From Candidatus Zixiibacteriota bacterium (GTDB lineage: Bacteria > Zixibacteria > MSB-5A5 > GN15 > FEB-12): a DNA stretch of 64,000 bases. Below, one piece after another: positions 50,750 to 60,070 of the stretch. The stretch is taken from positions 1 through 64,000 of the forward strand of contig JBFLZR010000006.1 in assembly GCA_040756055.1 (NCBI GenBank), read 5' to 3'. The position numbers were made by a program, and so were the translations under genes. Under the pieces are notes generated by a model. That model was given only the letters and a program-made list of their open reading frames with translations, made no database searches and was not told the origin of the DNA. Position 1 is the stretch's first letter; every line of letters begins with the position of its first letter.

Positions 50750-51316
50750 TCAAGCCTTTTGTGACTGTGACCGCTGACGCGGTAGCTCATAGAGAATATT
50801 ACCTGGCGGGCCATCTTTGCCAACGTAGAGAAATCCGCATTTCTCGAGCAATCTGCATGATGCCACGTTTGCCGGTGTAGTGTGGGCTATGATTTTGTTT
50901 ACGCGGGGATCGTTGAAGGCGTTTTCGATTAAGGCACGGACTATTTCGGTGGCGAAGCCCTGCTCCCGCCATGCGGGCATAACCGACAGGCCGATTTCAA
51001 CTTCACCTTGCTCATTCGGGGGGCCAAAGTATCCTGCGGCTCCGACCAGAACCGAACGACGATTGGTGTCACCGCGCCTGACCGCGTACCAGCCATACCA
51101 TCCGACAACCGTGTGGCCACCTTCTTTGAGTCGGTCGCGGAAGAATTCCTGGGCGCTACGGTCATATTCACCCGGCGGCCAGCCATCAGCGACTTCAGCT
51201 CTAAGCAGTGACGCCAGCGATTGGAGAGACTTAAGCTCGGCGAGCACATGTTCCAGCGTGGCCGCTATCAGGTCCAGGCGGTTGGTGGATATCTTTGCGG
51301 GGTTAATTGTGGTCAT
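50750..51316 (-). CDS. GNAT-family N-acetyltransferase (RimJ/RimL type)
   Basis: The 188 residues have the acetyl-CoA binding strand-loop (MPAWREQGFATEIVRALIEN) and NKIIAHTTPANVASCRLLEK, typical of Acetyltransf_3/RimJ-RimL proteins. The start is the ATG at 51316. The target may be a protein N-terminus or small amine; it is not known. Convergent with pyrC. Confidence 0.88.
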   Translation of the reverse strand: MTTINPAKISTNRLDLIAATLEHVLAELKSLQSLASLLRAEVADGWPPGEYDRSAQEFFRDRLKEGGHTVVGWYGWYAVRRGDTNRRSVLVGAAGYFGPPNEQGEVEIGLSVMPAWREQGFATEIVRALIENAFNDPRVNKIIAHTTPANVASCRLLEKCGFLYVGKDGPPGNILYELPRQRSQSQKA

Positions 51317-51689
51317 TTGGCCTCATTTATTCAAATTCCGGCATAAAATATCATTGTGTCTGACTTATTCAAAGGGCAATTATCGAGACCCGTTCTGTCG
51401 CGCCCGAGCCTGAGAGACGCCTTTTCCTGACAGTCTGAACGATGTGGCACAGAGGGTTAGGCTGTTTTACAGTAATATCGGTTTTTGTGTTTGTTTCTCC
51501 CGGGAAGGATCAGAGAGAAAAATTTATCGCCGCAGGCAATAATATTCGTAGGTTTTCGGCGAGGTGTCCGATATACTGAATAGTCAATATTAATTTGAGT
51601 TCGGCCTTTATCGCAGTCTTGTAATAATCCACAACTCTCCGTTAAAGCTAAATCTCGAATTGAACGCGCAATCGTGCGCATCATGTATT
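51317..51689. other. Non-coding divergent region upstream of the RRM gene
   Basis: No protein-like frame. A GCGCA-ATCG-TGCGC hairpin lies at 51666-51679, just before the structured leader. AT-rich stretches at 51470-51560 may hold promoters, but I could not choose one. Confidence 0.5.
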
Positions 51690-51738
51690 TTATCTTGAGG
51701 CGACTGACCGCACAAAAATGTGGTCTCCTTCAAGATAA
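51690..51738 (+). promoter_or_regulatory. Structured 5' leader of the RRM gene
   Basis: TTATCTTGA (51690-51698) pairs perfectly with TCAAGATAA (51730-51738), and an imperfect inner stem (ACC.CACA / TGTGGT) caps it. The stem ends 18 bases before the ATG and near the GGAGTGTAGG ribosome-binding region. It could control translation, for example by temperature. Confidence 0.6.
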
Positions 51739-51756
51739 GCAATTACGGAGTGTAGG

Positions 51757-52047
51757 ATGAATATCTACATCGGAAACTTGTCGTTCGATACGACAGAAGA
51801 ACAATTACGCCAGGCCTTTCAGGGTTTTGGCGAAGTCTCAACCGTCAACATCATTAAAGACAAATACAGCGGAGAGCCGAGAGGTTTCGCTTTTGTAGAG
51901 ATGAACGGCAAGAGTGAAGCGATTGCCGCTATCGCAGGACTGAATGGTCAGGAGTTGAACGGCCGCGCGTTGAATGTCAACGAGGCCAAGCCGCGTACCG
52001 ATAACGGCGGCAACCGCGGCGGCAACAAATACCGCAAACAGTACTAA
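51757..52047 (+). CDS. RNA-binding protein with one RRM
   Basis: The 96 residues are one RNA-recognition motif: RNP2 NIYIGNL at the start and RNP1 RGFAFVEM. A short Gly/Arg/Asn-rich tail follows (NGGNRGGNKYRKQY). Bacterial single-RRM proteins of this form (cyanobacterial Rbp-like) often respond to cold. It has its own leader and terminator, so it is a single-gene unit. Confidence 0.94.
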   Translation: MNIYIGNLSFDTTEEQLRQAFQGFGEVSTVNIIKDKYSGEPRGFAFVEMNGKSEAIAAIAGLNGQELNGRALNVNEAKPRTDNGGNRGGNKYRKQY

Positions 52048-52096
52048 AAGTGCTGTGTTGAAACCCGTGTCATCTCTGGCACGGAACTGGTTTCTA

Positions 52097-52131
52097 AAGA
52101 GACCGGCCGATGGTCGGTCTCTTTTTTTTAG
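52097..52131 (+). terminator. Rho-independent terminator of the RRM gene
   Basis: AAGAGACCG-GCCGATGGT-CGGTCTCTT followed by TTTTTT. It is strong in both arms and T tract. Confidence 0.93.
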
Positions 52132-52223
52132 TTTCCAAAAGGGGTGTGGCTGGCCCGGTTGGGCCCGGTCTTCGCATCTCAAGCCGGGCGCGTCGCCACG
52201 AGCGTCAATAATACGCAATAGAC

Positions 52224-53459
52224 TCACTTCCCGTGCATGAAGCGCATTTCGGCGGCTTTTTCTTTGATTTCCGCAAGGTCGCGCACCATTTCGCTCCATC
52301 CATACCATAAGGCGTAATCCGGGTTGGCGTGAAACGTTCCCTGGAAAGCCCGCATACGATGTTTGAGGTGCATTTCGAACAGACGCTGTTCGATCGGTGT
52401 CGGGGCGTCGTGGAACGTCAGCAAATCAGGGAAGGGGTAGGCGTAGGACCCGGGTTTGGCGAGTGTTCCATCGGCATAGAGTCCGGCAATGACGCGGATT
52501 GCCTCGGCCAAAAGATGATCAATTTCGCGAATCATGTCATCGCCTTTGGAAAGCTCGGCTTTGGCGAAATTCTCAGAATGACAATCACTGCAGACCTTTA
52601 GAAGTTTGGCCCGTTCGACATCGAACGACTCCTGTGTCAACCGGGCGACATCAGCCGCTTTTACCACATCAAGCCTTCCCGTAGGATTGCCTTCCATATC
52701 GAGCACACCGAGCGCCTGAAGAATTGTGATCTGATCGGCTTTCCACTGTTCGTCCTCGGGGAGCGGCAGGCGTACGGCGAGAAAGCCCCAAGGCGTGCGG
52801 ACCTCGTGGTTACCTTCGCTCATGTGACAGGTCTGGCAGGTTGGAGCCGCAGCGGTTTCAGGAAGTACCCCGGCTTGTTTGAGAAGGTAGCGGACACCGT
52901 GTTTCGACGATGAATACATTTCCCATTGCGGGTGGTCGAAACCCATGTGGCAGGTCTGGCAGGCCTGTGGTTCGCGGGCTTCTTTGACCGAGAAGGTGTG
53001 CCTGGTGTGACAGGCATCGCATGAGGCATGGCCAAAGACAGAACCCTGGGCCTTGAGGGCCTGAATTTCTTCGACTGATTTCAGGCCTTGTTTATGGCAG
53101 CCGCCGCATCCTTTCATGCCATCGATGAGCGCCATCGGCAGGGCATGGGTGGTTGGCATGGCTTTCATGGCTGCCCATGCCAGCGCATGTTTGCCTTTGG
53201 AGAACTGGGTAAATTGTGTGTCGTGACAATTGCCGCAGATTTGCGCCGTGGGGATTTCCACCTTGCTCACATCGTCAGTAGACATGTGACCATCACCGTG
53301 GCAGGTCGAACACAGGACATCGTTCTGGCTGTGCTTGCTCAGTTGCCAGTCGATGACGATGTTCGGTGTGATAGTGTTGTGACATTCAACGCAGGTCTGA
53401 GACGATACCGACACTGCTGCCAGCAGCACAGCGCCTGCTGTGAAGATAATCCTCAGCAT
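52224..53459 (-). CDS. Octaheme c-type cytochrome, hydroxylamine-oxidoreductase-like
   Basis: Exported protein of 411 residues with a signal peptide (IIFTAGAVLLAAVSVSSQ). It has eight CxxCH motifs: CVECH, CSTCH, CGNCH, CGGCH, CDACH, two CQTCH and CSDCH. The order and the C-terminal helical part (HANPDYALWYGWSEMVRDLA) fit the HAO-like octaheme family, which includes hydroxylamine, hydrazine and nitrite-reducing members. The reaction is not decidable here: the crosslinking tyrosine that marks oxidising HAO would have to be checked by alignment. AAGGAGAGGAG precedes the ATG. No cytochrome maturation or quinol partner is adjacent. Confidence 0.87.
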   Translation of the reverse strand: MLRIIFTAGAVLLAAVSVSSQTCVECHNTITPNIVIDWQLSKHSQNDVLCSTCHGDGHMSTDDVSKVEIPTAQICGNCHDTQFTQFSKGKHALAWAAMKAMPTTHALPMALIDGMKGCGGCHKQGLKSVEEIQALKAQGSVFGHASCDACHTRHTFSVKEAREPQACQTCHMGFDHPQWEMYSSSKHGVRYLLKQAGVLPETAAAPTCQTCHMSEGNHEVRTPWGFLAVRLPLPEDEQWKADQITILQALGVLDMEGNPTGRLDVVKAADVARLTQESFDVERAKLLKVCSDCHSENFAKAELSKGDDMIREIDHLLAEAIRVIAGLYADGTLAKPGSYAYPFPDLLTFHDAPTPIEQRLFEMHLKHRMRAFQGTFHANPDYALWYGWSEMVRDLAEIKEKAAEMRFMHGK

Positions 53460-53907
53460 CTTGCATCTCCTCTCCTTAAAGAAATGAATATGCGAACGGT
53501 CTGTTTATTTTCGGGGATTGCCCTCTTGACACGAATATGCTTCGGGGATTTGGTTGTGTCAATATATAGATACAATAAACACCCATTTTATCTGCTTATC
53601 CTGACTGCAACAGTCGGGTTTTCGAGGCTACCAGTCGCTACTGTGGCGCGAGAGAGGATGGCTGGACTCGATTTTTTCGCTCAATAAGCTCTTATTGGGG
53701 AGAATTTTAGCCAAAAAAAGCGGTTGAGTTTTTGGCTATAAAGTATCATCTTATGGCTTAGCTGAACGTCTATTAGGGTAACCGATTCAACCGATTGGCC
53801 GATAATGGGTATAATGGAGAGAGGCCGGTCAGCCGAAAAGGCGGCAGTGCCTGCCGAATTCGCAGGGTGAAGCCGATGAGTAGTATGGACCACTGAAGGG
53901 AAAGCAA
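53460..53907. other. Non-coding region with hairpins and a candidate promoter/leader
   Basis: No protein-like frame. A 10-bp stem TAGCCAAAAA/TTTTTGGCTA lies at 53708-53738. TATAAT at 53810-53815 could be the -10 of the glycan locus, with a weak -35 (TTCAAC, 18 bases upstream). The following 90-nt leader has GGCAG-TGC-CTGCC inside a wider GCCG/CGGC frame. I compared it with common riboswitch signatures and found none that fit. Confidence 0.5.
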
Positions 53908-54867
53908 TTGTCATCCCCGGAAAAATATAACTTCATTGTTTCCACCATCGTGCCGGCTCTCAACGAGGAGGGCAATATTGATGAGTTGTGCCGTCAGTAT
54001 GACGAAATGCTGAAGGCCGCGCCGTTTGAGTCGGAGCTGGTGTTTGTCGATGACGGCTCAACCGATGGTACGCTGGACAAGATTAAACAGGCGGCGCAGA
54101 GGTATAGCTTTGTCCGCTTTGCCAGTCACCAGCGCAATCGGGGACTAACCGAGGCGCTTCAGACCGGATTTTCGACCGCGCGCGGGGACGTTTTCGTGTT
54201 CTACCCGGCAGATCTCCAGTATCGCCCGGAGGATATCCCCCGGTTGGTTCAACCGATAGCTGAGGGGGCAGACCTGAGCACCGGATGGAAGCAGGGGAGA
54301 TATAAGAAATGGTTTGTTTCGGGCATCTATAACTGGATTTCCCGCAAGATATTCAATCTGAAGGTTCACGACCTGAACGCTGTCAAGGCGTTTCGCAGGG
54401 AAGTGGTCAAGCAGATATTTTTGCGCAGAGACTGGCATCGCTATCTTGTCGTGTTGGCGGCGAATGAAGGCTTCCATATCGAAGAGGTCCCGATTACGCT
54501 TTATGAACGTCAGTGGGGGACGAGCAAGTTTTCTATCTGGCGGGTTCCGATCGGGGTGCTGGACATGGTGGCGGTGAAATTCCAGATAACTTTCCTTCGC
54601 AAGCCGCTTTTGTTTTTCGGATTGATTGGTTCAGCGTGCTTTGTGCTGGGATCCCTGGTCGGGCTGTGGGCGATTTATCTAAAGTACTGGCTGGGCGAGA
54701 CGCAGCTACCGCTTTTGTACCTGGTAATTTTGCTGGTCGGCCTCGGATTCGGTTTGTTCCTGATGGGATTCATGGCCGAGGGCCAGACGGCTATCAAAGA
54801 GGAAGTGGGCGATTTGCGACGGAAACTTCAAAAACTCACTGAAAACAAACAGAACACATCGAAATAA
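53908..54867 (+). CDS. Family 2 glycosyltransferase with two C-terminal membrane helices
   Basis: The 319 residues have a GT-A domain (STIVPALNEEGNIDELCRQY, VFVDDGSTDGT, YPADLQYRPEDIP) and two membrane helices (LLFFGLIGSACFVLGSLVGL; LPLLYLVILLVGLGFGLFLM). It resembles DPM1/ArnC/GtrB enzymes that put sugars on a polyprenyl phosphate. The start is TTG 53908, with AAGGGAAAG upstream. It is first in a run of five glycan genes. Confidence 0.92.
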   Translation: MSSPEKYNFIVSTIVPALNEEGNIDELCRQYDEMLKAAPFESELVFVDDGSTDGTLDKIKQAAQRYSFVRFASHQRNRGLTEALQTGFSTARGDVFVFYPADLQYRPEDIPRLVQPIAEGADLSTGWKQGRYKKWFVSGIYNWISRKIFNLKVHDLNAVKAFRREVVKQIFLRRDWHRYLVVLAANEGFHIEEVPITLYERQWGTSKFSIWRVPIGVLDMVAVKFQITFLRKPLLFFGLIGSACFVLGSLVGLWAIYLKYWLGETQLPLLYLVILLVGLGFGLFLMGFMAEGQTAIKEEVGDLRRKLQKLTENKQNTSK

Positions 54868-54902
54868 ATCTTCGGTAACATTGACGAGCCGGAACGGAGC
54901 GA

Positions 54903-57365
54903 TTGTTGGCAAAGAAAAATAGACCCTCCATAGACCAGTCGAAACCCACGCGAAAATCATTCGATCTTGAATCATGGCCGTACCTGACGCCGGCGGCGTT
55001 TGGTGTCATGTTGATCGGGATGCTGATTCTGTTCGGGGAGTTCATCTTTTCCGACAGGATGTTATTCGGCTCGGACACAATAACGGCTGGCGTATTCTTC
55101 AGGCACTTCTATGTCGATTACGTTCATCAGTTCGGCTCGATACCGCAGTGGAATCCATATATTTTCTGTGGTATGCCGTTCGTTGACGCTTTTCATGGTG
55201 ATATTTTCTATCCGCTCTCCGTGCTGAAGTTTTTCGGGAATTTCTACCGGATGCTGGGGATGAATCTGGTGATACATATATTCCTGTCCGGTATTTTTAT
55301 GTATTTAACGGCCCGGCAATTCAAGCTCTCGAAGATGCCATCGCTGTTATCCGCCGCCTGTTATATGTTCGCGCCGCTATTGGTGTCGTGGGTCGCGCCG
55401 GGGCACGACGGCAAAATTTTCGTCACCACCCTGTTTCCGCTGGTTATACTGTTTCTTGACAGGGGACTTCGCAGCGAAAGATTCCTTCAGGCTTTGTTCA
55501 ACTTTTCTCTGATGGGGTTGGTGATTGGTTTTATTATCCTGTCGCCACATGCGCAGATGTCATACTTCATGCTCTGGGCGGCGGCATTGTACACTCTGTT
55601 CCGACTTGTCATAACCTATACCGAAACAAAGAATATTTTCAAGCTTGTCAGGCCGGGAACGCTGGCGTTGTACGCGGTGGTCATTGGCCTTCTGATATCG
55701 GCGATTCAGTTTTATCCGGGATATATTTATACGACAGAATATTCGCCTCGCTCCGGCGAGAAGAGTGGATGGGAGTGGGCGACTACCTGGTCGATGCATG
55801 AAGAAGAAGCGTTCTCGCAACTTATTCCTGAATTTGTCGGCACAAGTTCCCACAGTGTTGAGACCTACTACTGGGGCAAGAACGCTTTCAAGGATAATTC
55901 CGAATCGGTGGGAGTCATAACGATATTCCTGGCCCTATTAGGGTTGTCCTATTACCGCCGAAAGGAGGCGTACTTTTTCGGCGCGCTGGGATTATTCGCC
56001 CTGATTTATGCTGTCGGGGATACGACCCCGATGTTCAAGCTGTTTTACACGGTGATTCCCAACGTGAAGTCGCTCCGTGCACCAGCCATGATTATGTTTC
56101 TGTTTTCATTTTCGGCTGCCCTTCTTGCCGGAATGGGCGCGCAGGCGATATCTGAGCGGAGAAACTCAAAAGAACACAAGGCGTGGCCGAGGTTTAATTA
56201 TCTGCTGTTCGGTCTGCCGGTATTCATGCTCGCACTCGCGCTGGCTTTCAGCGCGAACGGTAAGGGGATGATTGACGTCTGGTGCTCGCTTTTCTACAGC
56301 GAGGCTCCGATGATAGAAGTTCAGAAGAATGTGAGTAAACTCAGCCTGGCTTACATGAATCTTCCGGCCATTCAATCGGGGGCATGGTGGGCGTTTCTGA
56401 TGACATCCGCCGCTGCGTTGTTCGTGTGGTTTTATCGTGCCGAGAAGGCCGGAGCGTGGGTGTTGTCGCTTCTGGTGCTGCTTCCGGCGGCCGACGGCGT
56501 GCGGTTTGGCAGTCGGTTCGTCGACACGGTTGATCCGGCGCAAATCTGGTCGCCCAATCCGGTGACAGAGTTTTTTGCCGCAAGGGAAGGGCAGTATCGA
56601 GTTTTGAATCTCACGTCGAGGGCGATACCCGATGATTTCCTTCCGTTTTTCGGTACGGAAGTGGTGGTTGGCTACCACGGCAACCAGCTTCGGTGGTACG
56701 ACGAGCTGCTCGGCGGGATGAGAAAAAGTAACTTGGGCAATCCGAGCTTTTTGAATCTCGTAGGTGCGAAATATATCCTCTGGATGGGTCAGGACAGTCT
56801 ACCCGAAAATTATTTCGGTGACAAACCGATCACCGTAGCGGCGCAGTTTGGGCAGCTTAAAATTATTGAGAATGACAACGCTTTTCCAAGGGTATACTTG
56901 GCGGACCAATACCGTGTGTTTGACAGTACTTCGCAAATAATAGAGAGCGTGATGACGAGGGCGGATGATTTGAGGCGCGTGGTGTACCTCGAACAAGAGC
57001 CTTCCATATCAATCGCACTCGACTCAACGGCGAGTGACTCGGCGTGGATTGTCGGTTACGGGATCGATTCGGTTTCAGTGGGCGTTAATACCAGCGCCAA
57101 CAAGATTCTCGTGATGACGGACAACTATTATCACTCGTGGCATCCGTATGTGGATGGTCAGCCGGCGGAGCTGCTTCGCTCTTACGGCAGTTTCCGCGCG
57201 GTGGCTGTGCCCGCCGGCGCGAAGCAGGTGCTGTTTAAATATTCATCCGAAAGATACCGCACCGGCAAGCTGGCGACCGGTGCGACAACTCTGTGGGTGC
57301 TATTGGTAGTGGCTTTTTACTTTTACAGATCCAGGTCAAAGAGCGCAGAAGAAAGGACAAGTTAA
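54903..57365 (+). CDS. YfhO-like polytopic membrane protein
   Basis: The 820 residues have about 12-13 membrane segments over residues 20-550, one more at the end (LWVLLVVAFYFYRSRSK), and a large extracytoplasmic domain between. It resembles the YfhO family, GT-C-like proteins required for lipoteichoic glycosylation in Bacillus. A candidate acidic loop motif is NPYIFCGMPFVDAFHGDIFY. The start is TTG 54903. Flanked by GT2 genes, it probably uses their polyprenyl-linked sugars. Confidence 0.82.
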   Translation: MLAKKNRPSIDQSKPTRKSFDLESWPYLTPAAFGVMLIGMLILFGEFIFSDRMLFGSDTITAGVFFRHFYVDYVHQFGSIPQWNPYIFCGMPFVDAFHGDIFYPLSVLKFFGNFYRMLGMNLVIHIFLSGIFMYLTARQFKLSKMPSLLSAACYMFAPLLVSWVAPGHDGKIFVTTLFPLVILFLDRGLRSERFLQALFNFSLMGLVIGFIILSPHAQMSYFMLWAAALYTLFRLVITYTETKNIFKLVRPGTLALYAVVIGLLISAIQFYPGYIYTTEYSPRSGEKSGWEWATTWSMHEEEAFSQLIPEFVGTSSHSVETYYWGKNAFKDNSESVGVITIFLALLGLSYYRRKEAYFFGALGLFALIYAVGDTTPMFKLFYTVIPNVKSLRAPAMIMFLFSFSAALLAGMGAQAISERRNSKEHKAWPRFNYLLFGLPVFMLALALAFSANGKGMIDVWCSLFYSEAPMIEVQKNVSKLSLAYMNLPAIQSGAWWAFLMTSAAALFVWFYRAEKAGAWVLSLLVLLPAADGVRFGSRFVDTVDPAQIWSPNPVTEFFAAREGQYRVLNLTSRAIPDDFLPFFGTEVVVGYHGNQLRWYDELLGGMRKSNLGNPSFLNLVGAKYILWMGQDSLPENYFGDKPITVAAQFGQLKIIENDNAFPRVYLADQYRVFDSTSQIIESVMTRADDLRRVVYLEQEPSISIALDSTASDSAWIVGYGIDSVSVGVNTSANKILVMTDNYYHSWHPYVDGQPAELLRSYGSFRAVAVPAGAKQVLFKYSSERYRTGKLATGATTLWVLLVVAFYFYRSRSKSAEERTS

Positions 57366-57371
57366 GCATCT

Positions 57372-58097
57372 ATGTCTCACCAGCGTGCGTTAATCATATT
57401 CCCGACTTACAACGAGCGCGACAATATCGAAAAAATTGTCCACGCCGTATTGCCGCTGGATCCGCGTATTCACGTGTTGATTGTGGATGATAATTCTCCC
57501 GATGGTACCGGGGATATCGCGGACAGGCTGGCGAAAGAAGAATCAAAGGTATTCGTGCTGCACCGTCAGAATAAAGAAGGTCTCGGGAAGGCTTACATTG
57601 CCGGATTTAAGTGGGCTATTGAACAGAAATTCGATTTTATCTTCGAAATGGACGCTGACTTTTCACACGGCCCTGAGTATATCAGAGATTTCCTGCGGGA
57701 GATTCAACGCTACGATCTCGTGCTTGGTTCGCGGTATATATCCGGGGTTAACGTGATTAACTGGCCCATGTCACGGCTGCTTTTATCATATTTTGCCAAC
57801 ATGTACTCGCGTTTCGTTACGGGATTGCCGGTGAGAGACGCCACCGGCGGGTACAAGTGTTTCCGTCGCGAGGTACTGGAGGCTATCGATCTCGATAAAG
57901 TGCACGCGTCGGGATATTCATTCCAGATTGAGATGTCGATGCGGGCCTGGAAGAAGGGATTCAAGATTCACGAAATCCCGATCATCTTTGTCGATCGTGT
58001 AGCCGGGGCGTCGAAGATGTCAAAAAAGATAATGCGTGAAGCGATCTGGATGGTGTGGTGGCTTAGAATCAAGTCAATTTTCGGAAAGCTGAACTAG
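57372..58097 (+). CDS. Polyprenol monophosphomannose synthase-like GT2
   Basis: The 241 residues start QRALIIFPTYNERDNIEKIV and contain VDDNSPDGTGDIAD, EMDADFSHGPEYI and DATGGYKCFRREVLE, the motifs of bacterial DPM1-like synthases. No membrane helix is present. It lies 7 bp after the YfhO-like gene and 7 bp before the next GT2. Confidence 0.93.
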   Translation: MSHQRALIIFPTYNERDNIEKIVHAVLPLDPRIHVLIVDDNSPDGTGDIADRLAKEESKVFVLHRQNKEGLGKAYIAGFKWAIEQKFDFIFEMDADFSHGPEYIRDFLREIQRYDLVLGSRYISGVNVINWPMSRLLLSYFANMYSRFVTGLPVRDATGGYKCFRREVLEAIDLDKVHASGYSFQIEMSMRAWKKGFKIHEIPIIFVDRVAGASKMSKKIMREAIWMVWWLRIKSIFGKLN

Positions 58098-58103
58098 CAG
58101 GCC

Positions 58104-58970
58104 TTGTCACAAGTAAGTCATAAGACAATATCGGTTATCATCGTCACCCACAACTCCTGTCCGGCCCTGAGTTTTAGCCTGACCGCCTTAAAACGCGGGA
58201 TGGCTGAGATTCCGTCCGAGTTAATCGTTGTGGACAATGATTCACACGATGATTCCGTTGAAATTGTCCGCGAAATATTTCCTGAGGCGCGCGTTCTCGA
58301 AAACGACACAAACGCCGGTTTCGCGCGGGCCTGTAATCAGGGAGCAAAAGTGGCAGTGGGGGATTATCTTCTGTTTCACAATCCAGATCTTGAGATTGAC
58401 TCTCCCGCTATTACGGAAATGCTGGGGGTATTTGCGGCACGAGAGCAGGTCGGAGCGGTAGCGGGGAGGATGCGTTTCCCTGACGGTAGCTTCCAGCCCA
58501 CCTGTCGCAATTTCCCGACCTGGCAAAATGTCATTTTTTCCCGGGGATCGGCCTTTTCCCGGTTATTTGGCGAAACGCGTGGTTATACTCTCGATGATTT
58601 TTCGCAAGTGACCGAAGTGCCGTCGGTGGCGGGCACGCTTATGATGGTCGAGCGGGAGCTGTTTTTGTCTCTCGGTGGGTTCGATGAACGTTTCTTTCTG
58701 TATATGGAAGACACCGATCTTTGTCTGCGATTAAACCGCGGCGGCTATCGTAATTACTTTGTTCCGGAGGCGGGCGGTGTGCACCTGTGGGGAAAAGGCA
58801 GCGATGAGGGTAATTTCAGACGGCGCTGGCATCACCACCTGTCGGTCTGGAAATATTTCATTAAACATTTCCCCAACGGGTTTTCGTTGTTTATCTTGCC
58901 CGTTGTTCTGAGTGCTAATTTTATCCTGACATCGCTGATCTCCGGGTCAGAGGGTCAAAGCAGAGAGTGA
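58104..58970 (+). CDS. Family 2 glycosyltransferase (rhamnosyltransferase-like)
   Basis: The 288 residues have a GT-A fold: ISVIIVTHNSCPALSFSLTA, VVDNDSHDDSVEI, NTNAGFARACNQG-like ANAGFARACNQG, FHNPDLEID and the acceptor-side GGFDERFFLYMEDTDLCLRL. This ED-D layout is usual for WbbL-type transferases that extend lipid-linked glycans. The start is TTG 58104. The donor sugar is not known. Confidence 0.92.
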   Translation: MSQVSHKTISVIIVTHNSCPALSFSLTALKRGMAEIPSELIVVDNDSHDDSVEIVREIFPEARVLENDTNAGFARACNQGAKVAVGDYLLFHNPDLEIDSPAITEMLGVFAAREQVGAVAGRMRFPDGSFQPTCRNFPTWQNVIFSRGSAFSRLFGETRGYTLDDFSQVTEVPSVAGTLMMVERELFLSLGGFDERFFLYMEDTDLCLRLNRGGYRNYFVPEAGGVHLWGKGSDEGNFRRRWHHHLSVWKYFIKHFPNGFSLFILPVVLSANFILTSLISGSEGQSRE

Positions 58971-58973
58971 GCT

Positions 58974-60044
58974 GTGCCGGTTTTTCCGCTTTTGGTCGCC
59001 GTTGTCGTAAGTTTTGTTGCCAGCTTTGTGGTGGTTCCCCAGGTTATTCGAATAGGGCATAAATACAACCTGCTCGACCTTCCCGGGCAGCACAAGCGCC
59101 ACACGAAACCCACCCCTATCCTTGGAGGGGTGGCTCTGTTTGTTTCCACCTGGATCACGGTTGCGGTCAGCTATCTCGCGTTTTCTGATCTGTACTCTGA
59201 GTTGTCGGGTTCGATTCTTTACATATTTCTCGGCGCTCTTCTGATATTACTGGTTGGCCTGTCGGATGACTTGAGACCGCTTTCGGCCTGGACCAAACTT
59301 GCTGCACAGGTGGCGGCGGCGCTGCTTTTGTACCTCGGCGGGTTGAAGGTCGAATTTCTGTCTATCCCGTTCAGGTCGGTGGATATTGGCTCTTTTTCGA
59401 TCGTAATAACGGTTTTGTGGGTGGTTGTCCTGACCAACGCTATCAACCTGATAGATGGTCTTGATGGTTTGGCGGCGGGGGTGTCTTTGATTGGTGCTTT
59501 GTATCTGGTGGCCATAGGCCAGTTATACCAGGTCGGCGCGGTGTTGGTTTTCATACTGGTGCTGGTAGGTTTTTTGAGTTTGTTCTTGTACTACAATTAC
59601 TACCCCGCAAAAATCTTTTTGGGTGATTGCGGTTCACAACAATTGGGTTTTTATTTCGCCGTTTTTTCCCTGGCGGTGCCGTTAAAGTCTTTCACGGCAA
59701 CGGCTTTGTATGTGCCATTGCTGGCTTTGGGGGTGCCGCTCATGGAGATGCTTTCGTCGATGGTCAGGCGATCTATCCGTGGTAAGAACATTATGCAAGC
59801 CGACCGGCGTCACCTGTTTCATTACCTGTCGAGGATGGGGTTTTCGCGCCCCCAGGTGGTTATCACATTCTATTTGCTGGCAGTGATTTACGGGCTGTTC
59901 GCGCTGGCCATGTTCTATGGCAACCGCCTGATAGTCTTCGGGTTTTTGGTTCTTTTTATGGTTGTAATTTTCGTGGTATTCTTTATCTTATTAACCAAAT
60001 TTTCTCCGCGCAAAAGGCTAAATGGGCGCAGAGATGAAACCTGA
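58974..60044 (+). CDS. MraY/WecA-family polyprenyl-phosphate sugar-1-P transferase
   Basis: The 356 residues have about ten membrane segments. Motifs of the family are present: the GLSDDLRPLSAWTKL Asp pair, NAINLIDGLDGLAAGV, FLGDCGSQQLGF and the RRSIRGKNIMQADRRHLFHY loop. HxH-type loop and length suit WecA/TagO rather than MraY. It would start a glycan on undecaprenyl phosphate for the preceding transferases. The start is GTG 58974, 3 bp after the GT2. Confidence 0.93.
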   Translation: MPVFPLLVAVVVSFVASFVVVPQVIRIGHKYNLLDLPGQHKRHTKPTPILGGVALFVSTWITVAVSYLAFSDLYSELSGSILYIFLGALLILLVGLSDDLRPLSAWTKLAAQVAAALLLYLGGLKVEFLSIPFRSVDIGSFSIVITVLWVVVLTNAINLIDGLDGLAAGVSLIGALYLVAIGQLYQVGAVLVFILVLVGFLSLFLYYNYYPAKIFLGDCGSQQLGFYFAVFSLAVPLKSFTATALYVPLLALGVPLMEMLSSMVRRSIRGKNIMQADRRHLFHYLSRMGFSRPQVVITFYLLAVIYGLFALAMFYGNRLIVFGFLVLFMVVIFVVFFILLTKFSPRKRLNGRRDET

Positions 60045-60070
60045 GGGATTGACACGGGTCACGGTTTTTT

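Noticed and set aside
53816-53907. Riboswitch ahead of the glycan locus
   Set aside because: A GGAGAG word and stems are present, but the remaining signatures of glycine, cyclic di-GMP, cyclic di-AMP, SAM or cobalamin riboswitches are missing.
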